Shown piece by piece: positions 34,846 through 43,020 of a stretch of 64,000 bases of DNA (positions are counted from its first letter, which is position 1; each line of letters opens with the position of its first letter). Source of the stretch: Puniceicoccus vermicola (lineage in GTDB: Bacteria; Verrucomicrobiota; Verrucomicrobiia; Opitutales; Puniceicoccaceae); contig NZ_JACHVA010000076.1 in NCBI RefSeq assembly GCF_014230055.1, positions 1 to 64,000 of the forward strand, in the 5' to 3' direction. Made by a program: the position numbers and the translations under genes. Under the pieces are notes generated by a model. The model saw only the letters and a program-made list of their open reading frames with translations. It ran no database searches and had not been told where the DNA came from.

Positions 34846-36302
34846 AATTGGATTCCCTCCAAAAGGACAGAGGATGGATTGGGGCGAAATCGTTCCACTG
34901 TGATCTCGGGTAAAGTCGCCGCGGTCTTTGCTTGGCTCATCCGGCGCCTGTTGCTGGCGAGGATATGCAGTTTGACCTTCTTTGCACAGTCAGGGAAAAG
35001 TTTTTTCAGGGTGGCGGTGGCATACTTGTGGATAATTTCTCCACCGTTCCCGCTGGTCACCCCTCCCATCAAGACGATATTTCGGACGTCGTAGAATTCT
35101 GTGAATAGTGGAATGGTAGCGGCTAGGTAACCGCCGATCGTTCGGTAGATGTTTACTGCCCGCTCATTCTTCTCTTCCGCAAGTCCCCGAGCCGTCGCCA
35201 GTCGGTCCTGGAGAGGCAACCCCGGGTCCAGTTCGATTCCCGACGCGTCCAAAAGGCGATCGACCGCGTTGATTGAGAAATAGGAACCTCCGACGCCACG
35301 ATATCCAGACCAGTCATCAAGGGGAGCCTCGGGGTTCGAGTCGATTGAGGCGAACGCGAGCTCGTTGATCCATCCCGTCAAATGGTTCTTTGCGTTGGTG
35401 TAGCCGCAGGCGAGACTCGTGCCCAGAGTCATCCCCAGAGTGGAACCTTCCTGAATGGCCTCCATGCCGGCGAGGGCGGAGGCTTCTCCATCATTGGTCA
35501 CTGTAATCGGTACGCCTAAGGCCGTAGCGAGATCGGAAAAAATGCCTTGGACTCTCGAGTTTTGGTCCGGGCCAATCCCTCTCACCAAATTCGAGACCAT
35601 CAATTGATTCTCGTCCACGACTCCTGCCGTACTGATGCCGATGGCATCGAGATGGGGGAGCGAGGAGGAGGCCTCATTGAAAACACTCAGAAGAAATTGG
35701 AAACAACTGGAAACGTCATTGAATTCCGTCGGCGACCAAGGAAAGCGCCCTTGGAATGCCGTTTCACCATCCTGAACGGCGACGATCTTGATCTCGCTCC
35801 CTCCTAAATCGACGCCGAGACGGCATCCGTTGTTTTGGGATCCCCAATGGCAAGGGGTTCCGCGATCCATAGGTGATTCCCCCGGTTCACAAAGAATGAC
35901 CGCAAAGGGGCTTTGATAAATCTTCTCCATCAATTGCAGTGCAAAGGCATGAGGCCCTTCCGGTCTAAATTGACTCGCGATGTGGTCTTCGATCTCTCGT
36001 GTGGCTTCAACGTAGAGAGTCGACCCTCCCCGGGACCAAAGCATGAATTGAGCAACCCATTCAGCGTAAGCCCGCGATTCAGCATCAGACTTGTGGAGGA
36101 TCGAAGTTTCGTATCGTGACACAACTCCGTTGGGCCGACCGATTGCGATGATGAGTGGGGCGCTCTCCTTCGAGTTTTTTTGTCGGCGACGGTAGAGGGC
36201 TAGGTCGAGAGCAGCGGGTCGAAATCCTTTGTCCAAAGGCGTGACCAGCGAATTCCAACCAAGGAATCCGTTCGTGGCACTTTGTTCTGTGAATTCGGTC
36301 AT
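34842..36302 (-). CDS. ROK-family protein with a 160-residue N-terminal extension
   Basis: A 486-residue protein. Residues 161 to about 480 form an ROK sugar-kinase fold: CRLGVDLGGSEIKIVAVQDG phosphate loop, DAIGISTAGVVDENQL, PITVTNDGEASALAGMEA and VLMGGVTSGNGGEIIHKY. The Cys-rich zinc motif common in ROK proteins is not seen. Residues 1-160 are an extra domain (LIIAIGRPNGVVSRYETSIL ... YAEWVAQFMLWSRGGSTLYVEA, with a gap) that I do not recognise. It could be a kinase for an imported sugar or a sensor. It is the first gene of the operon and has a TGTTAC word 65 bases upstream. Confidence 0.72.
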   Translation of the reverse strand: MTEFTEQSATNGFLGWNSLVTPLDKGFRPAALDLALYRRRQKNSKESAPLIIAIGRPNGVVSRYETSILHKSDAESRAYAEWVAQFMLWSRGGSTLYVEATREIEDHIASQFRPEGPHAFALQLMEKIYQSPFAVILCEPGESPMDRGTPCHWGSQNNGCRLGVDLGGSEIKIVAVQDGETAFQGRFPWSPTEFNDVSSCFQFLLSVFNEASSSLPHLDAIGISTAGVVDENQLMVSNLVRGIGPDQNSRVQGIFSDLATALGVPITVTNDGEASALAGMEAIQEGSTLGMTLGTSLACGYTNAKNHLTGWINELAFASIDSNPEAPLDDWSGYRGVGGSYFSINAVDRLLDASGIELDPGLPLQDRLATARGLAEEKNERAVNIYRTIGGYLAATIPLFTEFYDVRNIVLMGGVTSGNGGEIIHKYATATLKKLFPDCAKKVKLHILASNRRRMSQAKTAATLPEITVERFRPNPSSVLLEGIQL

Positions 36303-36564
36303 GCGGTTGGAGGAAGAATCGTCTTTTTAGAGTGAACCAATTGACCTTTAATGCAACAAAAATGACTGTTACATAATTAAATTGTTTCTGTTTCTCTAGG
36401 GCGACCGATCCCGGTATTTTACGTCCTTCCGGGAGGGTTAAGTGAGGGGAAGGGCGGGAAGTCGGGCTGGGGTCGCCGTTGCCTGGGTAGGATGAATTGG
36501 GAAGCAGCCTGGGGGCTGCTTTCTGGAAGGAGATGGATGCTAACGCTTCTCCCGAGATTCGAGC
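36303..36564. promoter_or_regulatory. Promoter gap of the ROK operon with GTAACA site and hairpin
   Basis: TGTTACAT (36367-36374; GTAACA on the coding strand) lies 65 bases before the ROK start. A hairpin AAGCAGCC-TGGG-GGCTGCTT (36502-36521) sits 43 bases past the regulator stop and may end its transcript, although no T-run follows. Confidence 0.45.
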
Positions 36565-37641
36565 TTAGGTCGTGAGGTTTCGAATCACTTTTGTCGGCAG
36601 CACTTTCTTCCCTTTGGTCCGTGAGCCAATCAGTTTGCCGGCGACGGCTCCCATTTCGACGAAGGGGATCTCGACTGTGGAGAGGCCGCCCCAATGGGCG
36701 ATCTCGGTTCCCATTCCGGAGATGATGCCGACCTTCTCGGGGCAGCGAATGCCTGCCAGGCGGATGGTATCCAAGAGGAGTTTGCAGACGCTGTCTTCGA
36801 TGCAGAAAATTCCGATTCTCTCAGGGGCATTGCGGATCGATTCGACCAGTTGCTGGCGCTCCCGGTCGTTGGTGGCCATGCAGATGTCTTCTGGTTTGAA
36901 CTGGGTTAGTTCGCTGGCGGCTTTTGCGCCCGCTTCGGCCATTTGGTCGACCGCTGAGTCTCCTTCGAAGGGGATCGCGATGATGATCCGCTCGTATTTC
37001 TGCTGCAGCAGATGGCTGATTGCTTGATGTGCGGCTGCCTCGAAATCGATGCTGACCGAAGAGATGCTCTCGACATTCGTTGACCGCCAAAGGATGACGG
37101 CATTGGGGAGCTCGTCGGCGCAGTGGCCGAGCACATCTTCGTGCCAGAGGTGGTCGAGGAGAAACCCGTGCTGCTTTTGTGGATTGGTGCGCAGGACTCG
37201 GCGGAAAGACTTGAGTTGCGCCGAGGAGTTCTGGAACTGAGGTGGCTCTTCCGGTTCGGTCAGATTCACGAGGCCGACATCCGATGGAAAGAGCAGACTC
37301 CGGCGCGCTTCCGCACACTGCCTGCTGAACCCCTGGAGCATGAGCCGGTAGCTGACATGCCTGGCGGTTAGTTCGCGGACGAGGCAGAAAACCGGTTTGG
37401 GGCGTTCCATCATTTCGCGACCACTTGGCAAAAAGTAACGGCCGCTGTCGCTTCGCCAGAGAAGCCCTTCGTTGCTAAATTTGCGCAGAACCCGGTGAAC
37501 CGTCACGTTGGAGACATCAAATTTTTCGGCCAGTTCGCGGGTCACGGGTAGGGGATCGCTGTCTTCCCAGTTGCCGTCCTTGAGGAGCTCCGTGAGTTCC
37601 TTCTCCAGTTTGATGACTTGCTTCCCTTTTTTTCGTGGCAT
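36565..37641 (-). CDS. GntR-HTH / LacI-type effector domain regulator (AraR-like build)
   Basis: A 358-residue regulator. An N-terminal winged helix of GntR type (about 10-70: LPVTRELAEKFDVSNVTVHR, LRKFSNEGLLWRSDSGRYFL) is joined to a periplasmic-binding-like effector domain (VFCLVRELTARHVSYRLMLQ ... KVGIISGMGTEIAHWGGLST). This hybrid build is that of AraR-like sugar repressors. It lies directly upstream of, and on the same strand as, the ROK operon. A GTCACATTTTGTAACA site (37715-37730) is 75 bases before its own start, and GTAACA words recur upstream of several enzyme genes, so it is the likely controller of that set. Confidence 0.88.
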   Translation of the reverse strand: MPRKKGKQVIKLEKELTELLKDGNWEDSDPLPVTRELAEKFDVSNVTVHRVLRKFSNEGLLWRSDSGRYFLPSGREMMERPKPVFCLVRELTARHVSYRLMLQGFSRQCAEARRSLLFPSDVGLVNLTEPEEPPQFQNSSAQLKSFRRVLRTNPQKQHGFLLDHLWHEDVLGHCADELPNAVILWRSTNVESISSVSIDFEAAAHQAISHLLQQKYERIIIAIPFEGDSAVDQMAEAGAKAASELTQFKPEDICMATNDRERQQLVESIRNAPERIGIFCIEDSVCKLLLDTIRLAGIRCPEKVGIISGMGTEIAHWGGLSTVEIPFVEMGAVAGKLIGSRTKGKKVLPTKVIRNLTT

Positions 37642-38411
37642 TGAATTTGATTCTCGTTCGATTGTGTCGATTTGTCTCCTTGAATATAGGATGGGAACGC
37701 TAAGACAATAAATTTGTTACAAAATGTGACTTGTTGATGTTTCTAGTAGTTTTGACGTTAATAGAGCAGATTTAAGATCCTTATCGATCGTTCTGCTGGA
37801 GTGTTACATATCCGAGGCAATTCCAGGCACGTTATCGGGGCGACTGCGAATTCGAGCCGAAAAGGCTGAATTGTCCAAAAATGAAGCGTAAAATCCTTTC
37901 TAAAAGGTGGCCTCAGTGAGTAGGGGAAACTAAATTCGGTATAAGAGAAGGCATCTCTCGACCATGGACGGTGACCAGGTCTGACACGCGCTCTTGGATA
38001 GAGACTGGAAAGTCCCCCCAAAAGCTTTAGATTGTGGCAAGTTCAGATCCCGTTCGTGGGTCTCGGCGGATTGAGATCGAACGGTTTTGCCGGGAGAGAT
38101 TTCTTTGCGGAGACGGGTTGTTTAGGTCGACACCGAAGGTGCCAATATTGAGGCTGCTTGGAGCAGGTCTTCTGTGGAGACGAATTGGCGGGCGACCGAG
38201 GGGAGAGTGGGACTGTTCGTTGACCATATGTGTCTATCTCGCGAGCCCGGCGGAAATGGGAACCCTCGCTAGAGTGATTGCGGTTTTGCTGAATCGCTCT
38301 AGAGCGCGCCAGTGTCGGTCTGGAGAGGACTCTTTTGCGGGAAAGGATCCACGGGTCTCTGAGTGGACCTGCCTGAAGGCATTGGCCTCTTGGCGGAGCT
38401 GGTTCGATTCG
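37642..38411. other. 770-bp intergenic gap: regulator promoter and element remnant
   Basis: Holds the GTCACATTTTGTAACA site (37715-37730) and a 17-base match (ACTAAATTCGGTATAAG, 37929-37945) to the right end plus target of the MITE-like element at 20.1 kb. The rest shows no convincing gene; short frames at 38034-38450 overlap the CE15 gene's 3' end and have no motif. Confidence 0.5.
37929..37945. repeat. Solo end of the 268-bp MITE-like element
   Basis: ACTAAATTCGGTA followed by TAAG repeats the right tip of the element at 20.1 kb together with its TAA target. No partner end was found upstream, so it is probably a decayed copy. Confidence 0.45.
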
Positions 38412-41400
38412 CTACGGGGTGGTGACGCGAAGTCGGTAGAACATGGATGAGGAGTTGGGCGCTAGGCTGCCGGAAAACGTGACCCGTTCCCAGATGGAAT
38501 CGACCGTTTCGACCAAAGTGGGAGTTTGAATAGGCTCCCAAGAGCGAAGATCGGGACTTCGTTCGACACGGTATTCGACGCCGGGCTCGGTTTCGGTTTT
38601 GCGGCGAACGTGCTGGAAGAAGACCTCATTGCCATCAGAGATGAATGCGGGGAGACCCGCCGAGCCGTTGAAAGGCATGGTCGGAGCCGATGAGTTCATG
38701 CTTTTTCCTGGCTCAGGAAGGTTCAGCGCGTACTTCATGATGTAGGGAGTTCCGTCGTCCGAGGTTTTCTCGTCGTCGATTCCAAACCGATCCAATCCGT
38801 GATCCTCCCGCCATTGGCGAAGATCGGTGCTGAAATCAGGAAAGTGCTGGTCGGCGTAGTCCATGTATTGGTTCCAATCGTAGGGCATCATATCGTGCCA
38901 GCCACCGGTGCCGTCGTCACCCGGGTAGCCATCTCCGCGGGCGTGGTAGCCGATGGATCCGCCGTGTTGCGGCTTGTTGGGGCCGGGGCGCCAGCGGGAG
39001 TCGACGATGCCGAGGCCGAAGAGGTCGTAGACGGGCCCAGCGCGGAGGCAGGATTCGTATTCTGCGGTGGGGTCGGCGCTCCAGTCCTCGTAGGAACTTT
39101 GCACATAGACCAACCGGGGTGCGCAGAGGGCGAGGAGCATGTGCTGGTCGACAGGAAGCTCGGTTTCACGGTCGCCAAAATCTTTGTAGTTGTCGCTGAA
39201 CCAGTGGGGGAAGTTGCGGTTGATCTGGTCGATGTCTTCGCCGAATTTCGTGCGTGCCATGGCCGCTCCAGTGGAGCCGGAGGAATTGCTGATGGCCAGA
39301 TCGACTCGGGTATCCTGGGCTCCGCACCAGAGCGCGGCTTTCCCTCCTCGGGAATGGCCGACGACCGCAACGGGGATGTCCTGGAGTTCGGGGTCGGACT
39401 TGATCCAGTCAATCGCGCGGCTGGCACCCCAGGACCAGGCGCCGATGGCGGCCCAGGCATCACCGGGTCGGGTGGGGTAGCGCCTATTGGAATCCATCGA
39501 GCCGGTAGGACCGAACACGGAAAAGACGCCTTCGCCATCGCTAAAGGCGGTCGTTTCATCGTCGGCGACCTCACGGTTTTTGAATCCGGCCGCGACGTAG
39601 CCGCGCTCCAGGATCTCCTTGACCGGGAAGAAATCGTACCCGCCGGAACCCGGAGAATAGGTGTGCGCGTTGTAAGTGTAGCTGGAGGGTCGGTTGTTGA
39701 TAAGGATGAAGATGCCCTTGGGTTTCGTCGTTCCTGGAATAGGGCGGTAAACGTAGAGGTAGAAGCTGTCCCGGTTGCCGTTCCCGTCACCGTAGGTAAT
39801 CAGCACCTTTTCGCGAATCGCGGTGTTGTTGAAGATTCTGCTGCTGTAGACGACGTCGTGCTTGAGGTAGGGAGGCCGATCGACTGCATTGCGCCCGTAG
39901 ACGTTTTCGCGAAAGAGCTCGAGGATCTCTTCCCGTCTCTCGTTAGTCCATTTTTGCGTGGAGGAGACGGGATCGCCGTTGTTCATTGTCAGCGGATCGG
40001 GAATGCTGGCGATCACTGCTGGATCGTAGTCGCGTCCGACGTCTGGGCCTTTAGAGAACGAGATCGGGGGTTGAGGGTCGCCGACTTCGTCCACGTCTAA
40101 AAGGCCGCTTCCGGCAAAATGGCGGCTGATGTGGGTCGCGCCGCTGCCTTCGGCTCCCCAGGTTCCGGGGGATTGAGGTTCGCCGTTGATGTGGAGGGTC
40201 GCGACTGAATTGATACCGTTGAAGTCTAAATCGAGAACAGCGTTGGGGCCCAAGTGGACTCCTGATTCAGTATGCAGTGAGGCTTCGGGGAGCACTAGTT
40301 TGCCCCGCTCTACTACGGTGTCACCGGTGTAGGTATTGCCATTGGCGAAAATGATTGTGCCGAAGTCCTGCTTGATTACACCGCCGTCCGGGGTGCTGCC
40401 CAGGGCTGGGTCGTGCTGGAGTGGTTCGGCGTAGGCGACTTCGTAGCCTCCAAAATTGTCTCCGGCGCTGAGGCGGGCGGGGCCCGCGCTTACGAGAACC
40501 GAATCAATTCCGGAGAAGACTCCCGTCGCGTCCGGTACGATCTGAAGAAGACCGCCGTTGAAGCGAAATGTCGAATTCCCGCCGGTTGATTGCAAAACCG
40601 GAGTCTGGAGGACGCCTCCATTCAAATTGAACGTCGCGGTGCCGCTGCCTAGAGAGGATCGCCCGACTTCAACGCGGCTCGATCCGTAGTTCAGAAGTTT
40701 GATTTGGCCGTCGTTGAGGTTGATCTCGGAGCCGCCGGAGTTCGAGGCGTCTGCGAGGATCAGGCTGCGATTCTGGCTGCCGTTGCCGATATTCACTTGG
40801 CCCCCGTTGACATTGAGTATGGCCGGGCCGCTGCGACCCACAAAGATGGTGTTGCCGTAGAAATCGCCGCCGAGGTTGCCGCCTGGCTCTACATTCACCG
40901 TGGTGTCATCGTTGATGGAAAAAATACCGCTGGAGCGCTGTCGGAGTGTTCCATAAACATCCAGGATGCCTCCTCCGGAGATGCGGCTGTTGGAGTCGTT
41001 CATCACCACTTCGACCCCGAAGCCGATCGAGACTTGGGCCGACGGCTCTATATTGATCGCCGTCCAGTTCGAGAGGGTGATGAGGGCCCCTTCGGGTGCA
41101 TTGGTGTTCAATGCATAGCCCGAAGCTTCAAACGAAAGCATTTTGGCAAACAGGCCCTCCGCGCGGGTCGCGGTAACATCGGCGACGTTGACGATGCCGC
41201 CGCCAGCAGTGGAGAAGACGGCGGTATCGTCCTCGCCGGAGCCGGGACCTGTGGCGCCAGTGGTTGAGGTGATCGTTCCGCTGCTCTGGTTGGTCCAGTA
41301 GGCAGTTCCGTTGTTCCAGATCTGGGATCCGGTCCAGCTCCCTCCTGAGGGCCAGCCGTTCTCGTATGGCTCACTGTAAATACCCAGGTCCCAAGTCCCG

Positions 41401-41498
41401 TTGCCACCTGTCCAGGTCAAATTTTCTGCCATCGCTGGTTGTAGAGTGAGAATAGCGGCCGCGAGGCTCGCCGAGAATCGTCGTTTTGAGGTCTTCAT
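38412..41498 (-). CDS. Autotransporter-like passenger fused to CE15-type esterase
   Basis: From ATG 41498 a 1028-residue exported protein (signal ending LTLQPAMA). Residues about 25-460 are Gly/Asn-rich strands (NLTWTGGNGTWDLG; AILNVNGGQVNIGNGSQNRS; NGNTYTGDTVVERGKL) like autotransporter-associated beta-strand repeats, but there is no translocator barrel. Residues about 480-930 are an alpha/beta-hydrolase with VAVVGHSRGGKAALWCGAQD (Ser at about 716), SNSSGSTGAAMARTKFGE, NFPHWFSDNY and LPVDQHMLLALCAPRLVYVQ, the pattern of CE15 glucuronoyl esterases, which cut lignin/xylan or uronate esters. The C-terminus (VEYRVERSPDLRSWEPIQTP ... FYRLRVTTP) is the module shared with two other proteins here. 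Confidence 0.83.
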   Translation of the reverse strand: MKTSKRRFSASLAAAILTLQPAMAENLTWTGGNGTWDLGIYSEPYENGWPSGGSWTGSQIWNNGTAYWTNQSSGTITSTTGATGPGSGEDDTAVFSTAGGGIVNVADVTATRAEGLFAKMLSFEASGYALNTNAPEGALITLSNWTAINIEPSAQVSIGFGVEVVMNDSNSRISGGGILDVYGTLRQRSSGIFSINDDTTVNVEPGGNLGGDFYGNTIFVGRSGPAILNVNGGQVNIGNGSQNRSLILADASNSGGSEINLNDGQIKLLNYGSSRVEVGRSSLGSGTATFNLNGGVLQTPVLQSTGGNSTFRFNGGLLQIVPDATGVFSGIDSVLVSAGPARLSAGDNFGGYEVAYAEPLQHDPALGSTPDGGVIKQDFGTIIFANGNTYTGDTVVERGKLVLPEASLHTESGVHLGPNAVLDLDFNGINSVATLHINGEPQSPGTWGAEGSGATHISRHFAGSGLLDVDEVGDPQPPISFSKGPDVGRDYDPAVIASIPDPLTMNNGDPVSSTQKWTNERREEILELFRENVYGRNAVDRPPYLKHDVVYSSRIFNNTAIREKVLITYGDGNGNRDSFYLYVYRPIPGTTKPKGIFILINNRPSSYTYNAHTYSPGSGGYDFFPVKEILERGYVAAGFKNREVADDETTAFSDGEGVFSVFGPTGSMDSNRRYPTRPGDAWAAIGAWSWGASRAIDWIKSDPELQDIPVAVVGHSRGGKAALWCGAQDTRVDLAISNSSGSTGAAMARTKFGEDIDQINRNFPHWFSDNYKDFGDRETELPVDQHMLLALCAPRLVYVQSSYEDWSADPTAEYESCLRAGPVYDLFGLGIVDSRWRPGPNKPQHGGSIGYHARGDGYPGDDGTGGWHDMMPYDWNQYMDYADQHFPDFSTDLRQWREDHGLDRFGIDDEKTSDDGTPYIMKYALNLPEPGKSMNSSAPTMPFNGSAGLPAFISDGNEVFFQHVRRKTETEPGVEYRVERSPDLRSWEPIQTPTLVETVDSIWERVTFSGSLAPNSSSMFYRLRVTTP

Positions 41499-42179
41499 TG
41501 AAAGCAAAGTCGGGTTCGACCGACCAGTTTTTGGAGACCGATTTTAAAAGCAACATAAAAATCTGTTACGTAACGAGGGGCGAGGATTTCTTTTTGTTCT
41601 ATTTTAGCTCAAATACATCGCCAAATATTGCTGCTGATGCTCATTTTTAGCTAAGGGCTCTGCGTTCTTGTTTTTCAAAAATGGAAAGGACTCCTCGTGG
41701 GGAGAGGTTCGATTTGCCCGGCTGAAATTCTTGAGCGCCCCCGTTACTTATTGCCGGTGGAGTGTGGTGCTTATGCTCCTTTACGAGTCGTAAACCTCTA
41801 TAGAATCAGGGTTGGAGAGGGTATAGGGTTGTGCTTGGGAGGAAACGTGGAGGATTTCATCGAAGGTGGTCATATCGATCGTTCTTCGGTCTCTAAAGGG
41901 GGAGCTGCGTGTTCTTTTGGGCTGGGTGGCGTCTGTTTTTCCGGAAAGGAGTTGACAAGAAGTCTTAAATGTCACAGAAAAAATCCGTAACAAAAAGAAT
42001 CTGTGGGAAAAAAGTGCCGAATGCCTAGCGCCATGAATGTTTCTGTATATGGTAATTTTGAGTGGGTGGAATCCCCCACGATAAAAAACGTGGGCAGGCA
42101 TTATTTGTGCAACAGATCGATTTGTGTCAGATTCGAATCAAATTACACGCGAAACCGATAACCAAAAAAGAACGATCCT
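41499..42179. promoter_or_regulatory. Divergent promoter gap with GTTACGTAAC palindrome
   Basis: A 681-bp gap between divergent secreted-protein genes. GTTACGTAAC (41565-41574) is a perfect palindrome 67 bases before the CE15 start. GTCACA (41971-41976) and GTAACA (41987-41992) lie on the other side, about 190 bases before the PEP-CTERM-like start, with TTGACA (41952-41957) as a possible -35. The sites resemble that upstream of the GntR-type gene. No coding frame is convincing here. Confidence 0.5.
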
Positions 42180-42926
42180 ATGAAAACTAACTACAAATAC
42201 CTCAGCGTGGCCCTGTTGTCGGTTGCGCTTTCTGCTGGTGCCGCCCAGGCGCAAACCATTCAGGTCGATGCCGACTTCGAGAGTGGAAGCGATGGCTTTT
42301 CCAGTTTTACCGCCTATGATTACAGTTCGGGTGGTGCGATCGTGAATCCTACGGGCGGGACTCAGGGAATGGACGTTTTTTCAGGCGACTCGAATGACAA
42401 TTATGCTGATATCGCTACTGTCGGCGAGTATACACTGGCTTGGGATTTTGCGACAATCGGTTCTACCTCTAGTCGTTCCATGAATATGACTTTGCGATCT
42501 GGGAGCGGTGGTGCGAATCTCCTGAATGTCGCAGTGGGTGCCAGCGGAGATGATTCGCTCAATATCTATGATGGTTCCGGCTGGCAGACGATCGGAGCCG
42601 GGGGAGTCCTTTCGGATAATAATTGGTATCGGATTACGATTACTGGAGATATGCAACCGTCGGGAACTTATTCGGTGAGCGTCATTGATTTAAATGATTC
42701 GAACAATGAGGTGATTAATGTCTCAGGCTTGTCTTTCTATCAATCTACTCCCGGGGTGGATGAAGGTTCAGCCTATCTTACCTTCCGGGACCAATCGGGC
42801 GACTATGCGGTCGATAATGTTTACTTCGAAACCTCCGCTGCAATCCCCGAGGCCAACGCCTTCGCGCTTCCATTTGCCATCCTCGGCATGGCTCTTGTCC
42901 GTCGCCGTCGTCGCGCCGTTGCGTAA
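42180..42926 (+). CDS. PEP-CTERM-like secreted protein
   Basis: A 248-residue exported protein (signal LSVALLSVALSAGAAQAQ). The beta-rich body (DADFESGSDGFSSFTAYD onward; GWQTIGAGGVLSDNNWYRIT; AYLTFRDQSGDYAVDNVYFE) suggests a LamG-like jellyroll. The tail AIPEANAFALPFAILGMALV followed by RRRRR is a PEP-CTERM sequence with PEA instead of PEP. A strong terminator follows 41 bases after the stop, so it can be made as a single-gene transcript. Confidence 0.8.
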   Translation: MKTNYKYLSVALLSVALSAGAAQAQTIQVDADFESGSDGFSSFTAYDYSSGGAIVNPTGGTQGMDVFSGDSNDNYADIATVGEYTLAWDFATIGSTSSRSMNMTLRSGSGGANLLNVAVGASGDDSLNIYDGSGWQTIGAGGVLSDNNWYRITITGDMQPSGTYSVSVIDLNDSNNEVINVSGLSFYQSTPGVDEGSAYLTFRDQSGDYAVDNVYFETSAAIPEANAFALPFAILGMALVRRRRRAVA

Positions 42927-42967
42927 GAGGTTTTTGCCTCCGTTCATTTACGTTTAGCTTCTGTGAT

Positions 42968-43013
42968 AAGGTGGTGGTCTGGGTGTAGTGCCTGACCACC
43001 ACCTTTATTTTTT
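42968..43013 (+). terminator. Rho-independent terminator just before the BNR_4 gene
   Basis: A perfect 12-bp stem (AAGGTGGTGGTC / GACCACCACCTT) with a 14-base loop is followed by TATTTTTT. It ends 7 bases before the start codon of the next gene, so read-through or its own promoter must serve that gene. Confidence 0.92.
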
Positions 43014-43020
43014 GAATCCT

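Noticed and set aside
38034-38450. 138-codon frame upstream of the CE15 gene's 3' end
   Set aside because: No start signal or motif, and it overlaps the supported end of the esterase gene.
38799-40100. 433-codon plus-strand frame opposite the CE15-type esterase
   Set aside because: It lies opposite the esterase catalytic region and carries only low-complexity Val/Gly/Asp sequence.
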